A stretch of DNA of 11,995 nucleotides, taken from assembly GCA_946542925.1 (NCBI GenBank), contig CAMNLA010000030.1, forward strand, positions 1 to 11,995. The letters run 5' to 3'. Every line of letters starts with the position of its first letter. Within the stretch, counting starts at the first letter, position 1. The position numbers and the translations under genes were made by a program. This DNA is from UBA4363 sp002393965 (GTDB lineage Bacteria > Bacteroidota > Bacteroidia > Bacteroidales > Paludibacteraceae). The notes beneath the pieces were generated by a model. The model was given only the letters and a program-made list of their open reading frames with translations, was not told where the DNA came from and searched no databases. Of the stretch, positions 5,406 to 11,995 are shown in pieces.

Positions 5406-6761
5406 ATGTATTTAAAGAACATTACTGGCGATACCGCTCTTTCAAGGATTTGTCATTCAGTCCGATTGGGTATTTTCTTTTTTTTAACGATTACGGCAGT
5501 AGGAACTACCACGGCCCGAGAGCCGTTATTGTCTCCGTCGGAGGAGGCACAGGCTCATCCGAGAATTGCCGGAGACCATTTGGGCAAGCAGACGTTGATG
5601 CGTGAAAGACAGATGGTACAGGTCTGGGATACGGTCGGAGAACGTGCGACATGGCGAAACGTGTATCAGAAGATGAAGTGGACACCGGCATGGGGAGTTG
5701 ACTTCTACAGTTTCATTGACAATACGGAATTTGCGGGATGTAAGTATCAGAATGACCAGACGATGACGGGAGTGAGGGTCATGCCCCAGGTGGGTGTTGC
5801 GCTGAATGCCCGTCAGAAGCACCGTACCGCCGCGTACCGGTTGATGGTCGGAGCCGCTGCGACGGAGCGATTCGGCGAGGACGGTGAGATCTACGACGTC
5901 GATCCGCTGGCTTACTTTTCCGCCACCTCCGGACGTTCTGCCACCTCGTTTTACCTCGGAGCCTTTCCAAGGGCCTTATTGGGCGAATATTCGCGCGCGC
6001 TGATGCAGGACTCGATTACCTATTTCCGTCCAGTCATCAACGGAGCGTTGTTGCACATGACAGCCGACCGCTATTCGCATCCTTACTTTGATCTCTTTTT
6101 AGATTGGACGGGCATGCAGAGCAAGGAGCGTCGAGAGACGTTCATGATCGGTTGGCAGATGGGGATTGCCCCGACCATGCGTCGTCGTGAGGGTCTGTTC
6201 TTTCTGCGTCACAGCGGAACGATGTACCACTTTGCCAAGACGCTGGAGCCGCCTGCCAATCAGTTTATCCATGACAACCTGACCACTGTCACACAGGTGG
6301 GCATGGACCTTTCGAAAAGCCGTCGTTTTGAATCGTTCAATGAGTTGTCCCTTTCCTTTGGCTATTCGCTGGAAGCGGAAGACGACCGAGGCATCGGCAA
6401 ATGGTACCTGCACAATGCAGTCATGGGAGAGTTGAAAGTCGATTGGAACCGCATAGCCCTCCATTCGACCTGCTATGCCGGGAAGGGTCAGATGCGCTAT
6501 TATGCGGCGCACGGCAACAGCCTGTATTGGAGTGATCCTGCCTTCCGTGCCGACTTCTATGACCGTACGGACCTGTTGGTGCAGTGCATATCGAAGAACT
6601 ACATATCATTAAGAGCCGACATCGTGATGCATATCTTCAACAGCGGTGTCTATATGGAGCAGGCGTTGATTCTCTCCGCCAATCTGGGTAATATCCCGAC
6701 GCGCAGACCGCGCCGTAACATGGACCGTCCTTTCTGGCTGACATTCACACAGCGAGACTGA
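5406..6761 (+). CDS. Predicted secreted or outer-membrane barrel-like protein of unknown function
   Basis: This 451-residue protein has a long signal peptide: basic residues to 20, a hydrophobic core at 21-33, and likely cleavage after Thr-Thr-Ala at 35-37. The mature part lacks further membrane helices. It has many alternating hydrophobic/polar stretches rich in Tyr, Phe and Trp, as expected for beta strands of an outer-membrane barrel. Recognisable blocks include WGVDFYSFIDNTEF (96-109), FYLGAFPRALLGEY (182-195), YFRPVINGALLH (206-217) and DWTGMQSKERRE (233-244). I recall similar unannotated proteins in Bacteroidales but know no established function. The last residues (FWLTFTQRD) could be a terminal strand, though no aromatic residue ends the chain. 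It has its own promoter and is transcribed divergently from the dihydrouridine synthase gene. A weak terminator follows. Confidence 0.75.
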   Translation: MYLKNITGDTALSRICHSVRLGIFFFLTITAVGTTTAREPLLSPSEEAQAHPRIAGDHLGKQTLMRERQMVQVWDTVGERATWRNVYQKMKWTPAWGVDFYSFIDNTEFAGCKYQNDQTMTGVRVMPQVGVALNARQKHRTAAYRLMVGAAATERFGEDGEIYDVDPLAYFSATSGRSATSFYLGAFPRALLGEYSRALMQDSITYFRPVINGALLHMTADRYSHPYFDLFLDWTGMQSKERRETFMIGWQMGIAPTMRRREGLFFLRHSGTMYHFAKTLEPPANQFIHDNLTTVTQVGMDLSKSRRFESFNELSLSFGYSLEAEDDRGIGKWYLHNAVMGELKVDWNRIALHSTCYAGKGQMRYYAAHGNSLYWSDPAFRADFYDRTDLLVQCISKNYISLRADIVMHIFNSGVYMEQALILSANLGNIPTRRPRRNMDRPFWLTFTQRD

Positions 6762-6783
6762 CGATTGTTTGTCCATGAAGGAG

Positions 6784-6803
6784 AAAAAAAGTACCTTTTT
6801 TTT
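6784..6803 (+). terminator. Weak A/T-stem terminator candidate
   Basis: AAAAAAAG (6784-6791), loop TAC, then CTTTTTTT (6795-6802) makes an 8-bp stem of almost only A:T pairs within a T run, 22 nt after the stop codon at 6761. The end of the T run doubles as the TTTG -33 element of the next promoter. A stem this weak may terminate poorly. Confidence 0.35.
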
Positions 6804-6834
6804 GTTCCGTCTTGTCGCAAAAGACCTATATTTG
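6801..6834 (+). promoter_or_regulatory. Promoter of the dxs-trkA-trkH operon
   Basis: TTTG at 6801-6804 and TATATTTG at 6827-6834, 22 nt apart, match both parts of the Bacteroidetes housekeeping promoter (TTTG, TAnnTTTG). The predicted start is near 6840, giving an unusually long leader of about 185 nt before dxs at 7024. Confidence 0.7.
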
Positions 6835-6839
6835 CTTAA

Positions 6840-6980
6840 ATGACTTCAAAAAAAATCTCCGTTCATCACCCAATTCTTCTAACCGGAACACTTTTTCATG
6901 AGTCCATCTGTGATACTTGGAAAGTTGATTTGTCAGCCTGTTTTCATACAGGGGGAGAAGTCCGTATCGGAATTTCCTGA
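6840..6980 (+). other. Candidate leader reading frame 1 before dxs (46 codons)
   Basis: ATG 6840 opens 46 codons ending at TGA 6978-6980. Its start coincides with the predicted transcription start, so translation would be leaderless. The product is mixed and polar, with three His and two Cys, and matches no family I know. It overlaps leader frame 2 in another frame, so at most one of the two is likely to be real. Confidence 0.2.
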
Positions 6981-7011
6981 ACGAGTCTTTTTCGGAAGTC
7001 TCTTTTCATAA
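6898..7011 (+). other. Candidate leader reading frame 2 before dxs (37 codons)
   Basis: ATG 6898 opens 37 codons ending at TAA 7009-7011, only 12 nt before the dxs start. The position would suit translational coupling. The peptide is moderately hydrophobic with no recognised motif. A small hairpin, CCTGT/ACAGG (6937-6941/6948-6952), lies inside it. Confidence 0.2.
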
Positions 7012-7023
7012 TCAAAATGAAGA

Positions 7024-8964
7024 ATGGCAGACGCTGCTAAGAAATATACCCTACTGAACCGCATCAATTGTGCCGCGGACCTGCGCAGCCTCCCGGAGGA
7101 GCAGCTCACGGAAGTGTGTGACGAGTTGAGGACCTATATTCTGGAGACGCTCTCTGAGCATCCGGGTCATCTGGCGTCGTCGTTGGGGACGGTAGAACTG
7201 ACGGTAGCGTTGCATTACGTATTTGACACGCCCTACGACCGTATTGTCTGGGACGTTGGTCACCAGGCTTATTCGCACAAGATCCTGACGGGCCGGAGGG
7301 AGCGTTTTCAGACCTTGCGGGAATATAAGGGTCTCTCGCCGTTTCCTTCTCCGTTGGAATCGGAGGCCGACTCCTTCATTGCGGGTCATGCGTCGAACTC
7401 GATATCCGCAGCCCTGGGCATGAGTGTCTCGGCTCGGGAGGAGGAGCGAAGGAATCCGAACATCAAATCGAGGAAGGTGGTGGCGGTCATCGGCGACGGT
7501 GCCATGAGTGGCGGGCTGGCCTTCGAGGGACTGAACAACGTCTCGACCACGTCCAATGACCTGTTGATTGTCCTGAATGACAATCACATGGCGATTGACG
7601 CGCCCAAGGGAGGCATGAGTCAGTACCTGCTGGATATCACCACATCGCGCACGTACAACAACCTGCGCAACAGGCTGTATCAATTCTTCCGCCGTCACGG
7701 TCTGATGAACGAGTCGAGAAAAAAACGCATACAGCGAGCGACCAACCACATCAAGACCATCCTATCCAAGCAGCACAGTACCATCTTCGAATCCCTCTCG
7801 ATCCGCTATTTCGGTCCAGTGGACGGGAACGACCTGCCGACCTTGATTCGTCTCTTCACTGCCGTCCGGGACTTCCGTGGTCCAAAAGTAGTGCATCTGA
7901 TCACGAAGAAGGGCAAGGGTTATGCTCCGGCGGAGGAGAACGCAGCCGAGTGGCACGCTCCGGGTTGTTTCGACGTCCAGACGGGCGTGCGTTGTCGGGA
8001 CGGTCAGGAAGGATTGCCGTCCCGTTATCAGGACGTATTCGGCGAGACGCTGTTGGAGCTGGCGAAGCAGAATCCGGACATCTACGGTATCACGGCTGCC
8101 ATGCCGACGGGCTGTTCGCTCTCGATCATGATGAAAGAAATGCCGCAGCGGTGTTTTGACGTAGGCATTGCAGAAGGTCATGCCGTGACCTTTGCTGCCG
8201 GACTCGCGAAGGAAGGCAAGTTGCCATTCTGTGCTATCTATTCGACTTTTCTGCAGCGTGCGTATGACAATATCGTCCATGACGTTGCCATCTGCCGGTT
8301 GCCTGTTGTATTCTGCATTGACCGTGCCGGTCTGGTCGGGGCTGACGGAGCCACGCACCATGGGTTGTTTGACATGGCTTATCTCCGTTCGATACCCAAC
8401 ATGACGGTTGCGGCGCCGTCGGACGAGAAGGAGTTGCGTAACCTGATGTACACGGCACAGCGTCTGCGTCGCGGTCCGTTTGCGATCCGCTACCCAAGGG
8501 GCAGGGGTATCTATGGCGGCGAGGCATGGCGAAATCCGTTTGAAGAGATAGAGGTTGGCCGGGGAAGGATCTTGAAGCAGGGAAAGGACCTTGCGGTTAT
8601 CTCCGTCGGCACGATGGCGCAGACTGTCCTAAAAGCCGTCGAGAATGTGGAGCAGGAAACGGCTGGTAAGACCGTTGCGGTGTATGACCTGCGTTTTGTC
8701 AAGCCACTGGATGAAGCCATGTTAGAAGAGATAGGGGGCAGACACAGCCGCATCGTGACCGTAGAGGACGGAGTGAGGTCAGGCGGAGCGGGCAGTGCCG
8801 TACTGGAATGGCTGTCGGAACACGGTTACAGCGGTCGTGTGACGATACTGGGTCTTCCGGACCGTTTCGTCGCTCAGGGTCGTCCGGAAGAGTTGTATGC
8901 AGAAGTGGGGCTTGACGTAGCGGGAGTAAGTCGTCGAATCAAGGAAGAACTTATAGAATCATGA
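7024..8964 (+). CDS. dxs: 1-deoxy-D-xylulose-5-phosphate synthase
   Basis: Dxs condenses pyruvate and glyceraldehyde 3-phosphate to 1-deoxy-D-xylulose 5-phosphate with loss of CO2. This is the first step of the MEP isoprenoid pathway and also supplies thiamine and pyridoxal. It is a cytoplasmic ThDP/Mg dimer. The 646 residues are full length. The N-terminal domain shows HPGHLASSLGTVELT (46-60), GHASNSISAALG (121-132) and the ThDP/Mg motif GDGAMSGG...NN (157-172). The pyrimidine-binding domain has the catalytic Glu in GIAEGHAV (381-388; Glu384) and the ADGATHHG loop (440-447). A transketolase C-terminal domain follows (~510-640). The variant GIAEGH, where many phyla have GIAEQH, is what I recall from Bacteroidetes Dxs. 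The stop overlaps the trkA start (ATGA). The promoter at 6801-6834 and a long leader precede it. Confidence 0.97.
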   Translation: MADAAKKYTLLNRINCAADLRSLPEEQLTEVCDELRTYILETLSEHPGHLASSLGTVELTVALHYVFDTPYDRIVWDVGHQAYSHKILTGRRERFQTLREYKGLSPFPSPLESEADSFIAGHASNSISAALGMSVSAREEERRNPNIKSRKVVAVIGDGAMSGGLAFEGLNNVSTTSNDLLIVLNDNHMAIDAPKGGMSQYLLDITTSRTYNNLRNRLYQFFRRHGLMNESRKKRIQRATNHIKTILSKQHSTIFESLSIRYFGPVDGNDLPTLIRLFTAVRDFRGPKVVHLITKKGKGYAPAEENAAEWHAPGCFDVQTGVRCRDGQEGLPSRYQDVFGETLLELAKQNPDIYGITAAMPTGCSLSIMMKEMPQRCFDVGIAEGHAVTFAAGLAKEGKLPFCAIYSTFLQRAYDNIVHDVAICRLPVVFCIDRAGLVGADGATHHGLFDMAYLRSIPNMTVAAPSDEKELRNLMYTAQRLRRGPFAIRYPRGRGIYGGEAWRNPFEEIEVGRGRILKQGKDLAVISVGTMAQTVLKAVENVEQETAGKTVAVYDLRFVKPLDEAMLEEIGGRHSRIVTVEDGVRSGGAGSAVLEWLSEHGYSGRVTILGLPDRFVAQGRPEELYAEVGLDVAGVSRRIKEELIES

Positions 8965-10298
8965 AAATAGTCATAGCAGGAGCGGGAGAAGTCGGGCGTT
9001 ACCTTGCCAAGATGTTCTCGGCTGACAATTACGACATTACGGTGCTCGACCTGGACGGTCAGAGTCTGCGTCAGCTCTCGGACCACTTTGACCTGATGAC
9101 GTGTGAGGGGAACGTCACGTTCATCCACGACCTGATGGAGGTGGAGGTGAACAAGGCGGACCTGTTCGTAGCCGTCACGTCGCACGAGACGGTGAATATG
9201 ACTGCCTGTGTCCTGGCATCCAACCTCGGTGCGAAGAAAACGGTTGCCAGGGTTGACAACCGGGAGTATGTCATGCCGGACAACGTGCAGCGATTCCAGC
9301 GTCTGGGTATCTCACAGTTGATCTATCCAGAGATGTTGGCGGCGGAGGAGATTGTCAAGTCGATCCGCACGTCGTGGCAGCGGGTCCATATGAGTTTCTG
9401 TGACGATGCATTGTCGTTGCTGGGAGTGAAGTTGCGTTCCAATGCCATGGTGTTGAACTCGCCGTTCAAGACGGGATTTCTCAATCACGGCCGGTTTCGT
9501 GTCGTAGCCATCAAGCGTCAGGGAACCACGCTGATACCGAAGGGAGAAGACTGTCTGTTGGACGGAGACATCGTCTATCTGATGGTGACGCCTGAGAACT
9601 TTGAATTCACGATGGAGCAGTGCGGCAAGGTGTCGAAGCCGGTGAAGCACACCATCATCATGGGTGCTTCGCGTATTGGCATCAACGCCAGCAAGATGTT
9701 GCCGAGCGGTGTGAAAGCCACCATTTTGGATGCGGACATAGACCGTTGTAATGATGCGGTGCAGCAGACGCCGAATGCCTTGGTTCTGAACCGAGACGCA
9801 CGTGACATGGAAGTGTTGCGAGAAGAGGGCATCGGCTCGACGGATGCGTTCATCGCTGTTACGGACTCGTCGGAAGCCAATATCCTTGCCTGTCTGGCTG
9901 CCAAGCAGATGGGTGTTGTCAAGACCATCGCCGAGGTAGAGAACAACGACTATATCCAGTTGGCGCAGAACCTGGATATCGGCACGATCATCAACAAGAA
10001 ACTGATTGCCGCCAGCCACATCTACCAGATGACGCTGGACGACGCGGTCCGCAACGTGACGTGTGTGCCACTGTCGGTCGATGCGCAGGTGGTGGAATTC
10101 GAGGCGAAAGCGGGTGCGAAGATTACGCGGAGCATCATCCGCGATCTGCATATCCCGTCGGACGTGAACTTCGGAGGATATGTACGAGACGGAAAGGGAT
10201 ATATCTGTTCGGGTGACACGCAGATACAGCCTGGTGACCATGTTGTCGTCTTCTGTCTGGCAACGACGGTGAAGAAAGTGGAAGTGCTGTTCAAGTAA
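8961..10298 (+). CDS. trkA: Trk potassium uptake system peripheral protein TrkA
   Basis: TrkA is the cytoplasmic regulatory ring that binds NAD(H) and nucleotides and gates TrkH. The 445 residues contain two tandem RCK units. The first Rossmann domain starts MKIVIAGAGEVG (Gly7-x-Gly-x-x-Gly12), with an acidic strand end at VLDLD (28-32). An RCK-C domain follows (~140-215). The second Rossmann domain has IIMGASRIG (232-240) and an acidic end at ILDAD (255-259), followed by a second RCK-C domain (~360-445). The second glycine motif is weaker (Gly-Ala-Ser-Arg-Ile-Gly), so its nucleotide binding may differ. ATG 8961 overlaps the dxs stop by 4 nt, implying coupled translation. trkH follows after 106 nt. 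Confidence 0.96.
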   Translation: MKIVIAGAGEVGRYLAKMFSADNYDITVLDLDGQSLRQLSDHFDLMTCEGNVTFIHDLMEVEVNKADLFVAVTSHETVNMTACVLASNLGAKKTVARVDNREYVMPDNVQRFQRLGISQLIYPEMLAAEEIVKSIRTSWQRVHMSFCDDALSLLGVKLRSNAMVLNSPFKTGFLNHGRFRVVAIKRQGTTLIPKGEDCLLDGDIVYLMVTPENFEFTMEQCGKVSKPVKHTIIMGASRIGINASKMLPSGVKATILDADIDRCNDAVQQTPNALVLNRDARDMEVLREEGIGSTDAFIAVTDSSEANILACLAAKQMGVVKTIAEVENNDYIQLAQNLDIGTIINKKLIAASHIYQMTLDDAVRNVTCVPLSVDAQVVEFEAKAGAKITRSIIRDLHIPSDVNFGGYVRDGKGYICSGDTQIQPGDHVVVFCLATTVKKVEVLFK

Positions 10299-10339
10299 GC
10301 AACGGAGTCGGGAGCGCGGGAGCGGACCGTTCTCCCATA

Positions 10340-10408
10340 ATGAGAAAGGAGTCTCCTGCCATCGAAAAAAAAATGCTCTGCAGACCTTCTGCGGAGAAAA
10401 GAATATGA
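10340..10408 (+). other. Candidate 22-codon leader frame coupled to trkH
   Basis: ATG 10340 opens 22 codons rich in Lys, Arg and Glu, and its TGA (10406-10408) overlaps the trkH ATG (10405-10407) as ATGA. This is the same junction type as dxs-trkA. Terminating ribosomes could restart at trkH. The frame includes the hairpin at 10376-10396. It is too short to judge by composition, and chance is a real alternative. Confidence 0.3.
10376..10396 (+). promoter_or_regulatory. Hairpin just upstream of the trkH start
   Basis: CTCTGCAGA (10376-10384), loop CCT, TCTGCGGAG (10388-10396) forms a 9-bp stem with one G-U wobble, ending 8 nt before the trkH ATG. It is placed where it could hinder initiation unless opened by ribosomes translating the small upstream frame. 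It has no U run, so it is not an obvious terminator. Confidence 0.45.
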
Positions 10409-11877
10409 GAGTCAACTTTAACCTCAGACGTGTTTTCAGAATTCTGGGCATACTGCTCATCTTTGAGAGTCTGCTGCTGTTTGCCGTATGTCCTGTTGCC
10501 CTGTATTACGGAGAGGGTGATCTGATGTCCTTCTTCAATGCGGGAGTGCTGGCCCTGGTGACGGGCGGTGTGATGTCGGTATCCGGATGGAAGGCCTCGA
10601 AGCACGTGACGAAGCGTGAGGGGGCTGTCATTGTCTCCTCTGTCTGGGTTTTGTTTTCCCTGTTCGGGATGTTGCCGTTCCTGTTTTCGGGAGCCTTAAG
10701 CAGTGTCTCGGACGCACTGTTCGAGTCCATGTCAGGCTTCACGGCGTGTGGAGCCACGGTCATGACGCACATTGACGAGATGCCGCATGGTATCCTGTTC
10801 TGGCGCAGTCTGATGCAGTGGGTAGGAGGCATCGGTATTATCATGATCTCGTTGGCATTGTTGCCGATCTTCGGTTTTTCGGGTACGATGCTCTTCGGAG
10901 CGGAGTTTTCGGGTCCGACGAAAGAGAAACTGTCGCCGAAAGTATCCGGAACAGCCAAGCGTCTCGGTATGATTTATTTAGGTCTGACGCTTGCCCAGAT
11001 TGTGTGTCTGAACGTAGCCGGGATGAACGTCTTTGACTCGGTGTGTCATTCCATGACTACGGCCGCTACGGGCGGATTCTCGACTCATCAAGCCTCGATA
11101 GCGTATTTTCACAATCCCCTGTTTGAGTGTATCATCATCCTGTTCATGTTCCTGTCGGGAGTGAATTACACATTGTACTGGTATGCGTTCAGCGGGAAAT
11201 TCCGCCGTAAGGTGTTGCATAACGGTGAGTTGTATTCGTATCTGTCGCTGGTGCTTCTGTTCTTTGCCATCATGGTATTCTTCATGGCAGAGGAGATTCA
11301 TCTGACGTCCTTTGACCGTTTCGGTGATTTGTTGCGTGACTGTCTGTTCCAGGTGGTCTCAATCATCACCACGACGGGGTTCACGACGACCGATTATATG
11401 TCGTGGCCATCGTTGACATGGATTATGATTTTCCTGTTGATGTTTTTCGGGGCGAATGCGGGTTCGTCGTCGGGAGGTATCAAGGTTGTGCGTATCGTCA
11501 TTGCATTCAAGTACTGTTATTACGAGTTCAAGCGGATGGTTCATCCGAATGCGGTGATTCCGATATCGTATAACGGCAGTTTTCTGCGGACCGATGTCGT
11601 CACGCGCGTATTGGCGTTCATCCTGTTGTATATCATTGTAGTGGTGGTGTGCATGATTGTTCTCTCGTTCACGGGGATGGGCGCTCTGGAGGCGGTAGGG
11701 GCTGCCGTAGCCTGTCTGGGGACGATTGGTCCGGCGTTTGGTGATTTGGGTCCATCCGGTACGTTTGCCGCTGTTCCGGAGTTTTGTAAGTATTTTCTTT
11801 CGTTTGTGATGTTGATCGGGCGTTTGGAGTTGTTTACGGTGTTGTTGTTGTTTACGCCTGTTTTCTGGAGTCGATGA
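10405..11877 (+). CDS. trkH: Trk potassium uptake transmembrane subunit TrkH
   Basis: TrkH is the inner-membrane potassium-conducting subunit, a dimer gated by the TrkA ring. The 490 residues are a normal full length, with about ten to twelve membrane segments arranged as four M1-P-M2 units. The four filter loops are visible: GFTACGAT (111-118), ATGGFST (221-227), TTTGFTTTD (322-330) and GTIGPAFGDLGP (439-450). Each carries the expected filter Gly. FFGANAGSSSGGIKVVR (347-363) is the conserved stretch after the third loop. The N-terminus begins a basic amphipathic stretch and first helix (MRVNFNLRRVFRILG), which supports the ATG at 10405. It is the third gene of the dxs-trkA-trkH unit, 106 nt after trkA. 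I find no strong intrinsic terminator before the window end. Confidence 0.96.
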   Translation: MRVNFNLRRVFRILGILLIFESLLLFAVCPVALYYGEGDLMSFFNAGVLALVTGGVMSVSGWKASKHVTKREGAVIVSSVWVLFSLFGMLPFLFSGALSSVSDALFESMSGFTACGATVMTHIDEMPHGILFWRSLMQWVGGIGIIMISLALLPIFGFSGTMLFGAEFSGPTKEKLSPKVSGTAKRLGMIYLGLTLAQIVCLNVAGMNVFDSVCHSMTTAATGGFSTHQASIAYFHNPLFECIIILFMFLSGVNYTLYWYAFSGKFRRKVLHNGELYSYLSLVLLFFAIMVFFMAEEIHLTSFDRFGDLLRDCLFQVVSIITTTGFTTTDYMSWPSLTWIMIFLLMFFGANAGSSSGGIKVVRIVIAFKYCYYEFKRMVHPNAVIPISYNGSFLRTDVVTRVLAFILLYIIVVVVCMIVLSFTGMGALEAVGAAVACLGTIGPAFGDLGPSGTFAAVPEFCKYFLSFVMLIGRLELFTVLLLFTPVFWSR

Positions 11878-11925
11878 TTTCTCCTTTTTGTCGTATGGGG
11901 TAGTGTTGGGGAGGACGGTAAGGTG

Positions 11926-11995
11926 ACGCTCCTACGGAGTTCTATAAGGTCGAACGTTGTTTAGCAGGGACTCCGTTTTACTTCGTCCCTGCCTG
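11926..11995. repeat. Diverged third copy of the intergenic repeat (cut by window edge)
   Basis: From 11926 the sequence aligns with 82-134 with about one gap. It has a short hairpin GCTCC (11928-11932), loop TAC, GGAGT (11936-11940), then the exact 16-mer GCAGGGACTCCGTTTT (11964-11979, identical to 119-134). It ends with TCCCTGCCTG (11986-11995), identical to 65-74. GCAGGGAC (11964-11971) pairs with GTCCCTGC (11985-11992). The ~85-nt middle module with the palindrome, present at 135-217, is missing, so this looks like a shorter family member in the same orientation. Confidence 0.7.

Noticed and set aside
7051..8361. Long minus-strand frames of 232 and 199 codons
   Set aside because: Both are antisense shadows of dxs with no recognisable domains.
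9312..10460. 382-codon minus-strand frame
   Set aside because: It is antisense to trkA and the trkH start. The sense frames have unmistakable motifs, and the antisense protein is rich in Arg and His, as expected of a shadow frame.

Overview
The window looks like chromosomal DNA from a Bacteroidales species of moderate G+C content. Three things support this. The gene order dxs-trkA-trkH is typical of the group. Three sites match the Bacteroidetes -7 promoter consensus TAnnTTTG exactly. There is also a TPR/PD40 beta-propeller/carboxypeptidase-regulatory-like envelope protein and a signal-peptide-bearing, barrel-like protein. I cannot fix the genus by eye.

Layout. Positions 1-724 hold no convincing gene. 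They contain two near-identical copies of a structured ~100-nt dispersed repeat, then a 9-bp purine-rich minisatellite. A small orphan gene (725-997, possible winged helix) and a DUF1232 membrane protein (1135-1482) follow on the plus strand, and the latter has a near-perfect intrinsic terminator (1534-1578). Facing it on the minus strand is an apparent two-gene unit: a tRNA-dihydrouridine synthase (4358-5329), then an 839-residue periplasmic TPR/propeller protein (1776-4295). The propeller gene ends in a very C-rich, G-poor 3' region (as read on the minus strand) that resembles a Rho loading site.

A short divergent promoter region (5333-5380) separates the dihydrouridine synthase from a plus-strand secreted or outer-membrane protein of unknown function (5406-6761). 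Next come a strong-looking promoter (6801-6834) and a ~185-nt leader in front of the operon dxs (7024-8964), trkA (8961-10298), trkH (10405-11877). dxs and trkA overlap by ATGA. A 22-codon reading frame also ends on the trkH start by an ATGA overlap, and it carries a hairpin just upstream of that start. The window closes in a diverged third copy of the dispersed repeat.

Function. Dxs makes 1-deoxy-D-xylulose 5-phosphate for isoprenoid, thiamine and pyridoxal synthesis. TrkA and TrkH form a gated potassium uptake system in the inner membrane. Most genes are ordinary housekeeping or envelope genes. The least ordinary signals are in the spaces between them: the repeat family with a covarying hairpin, the candidate rut region, and the leader reading frames before dxs and trkH. 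I found no phage, CRISPR, transposase, tRNA or rRNA, and no clear evidence of a new multi-gene system.
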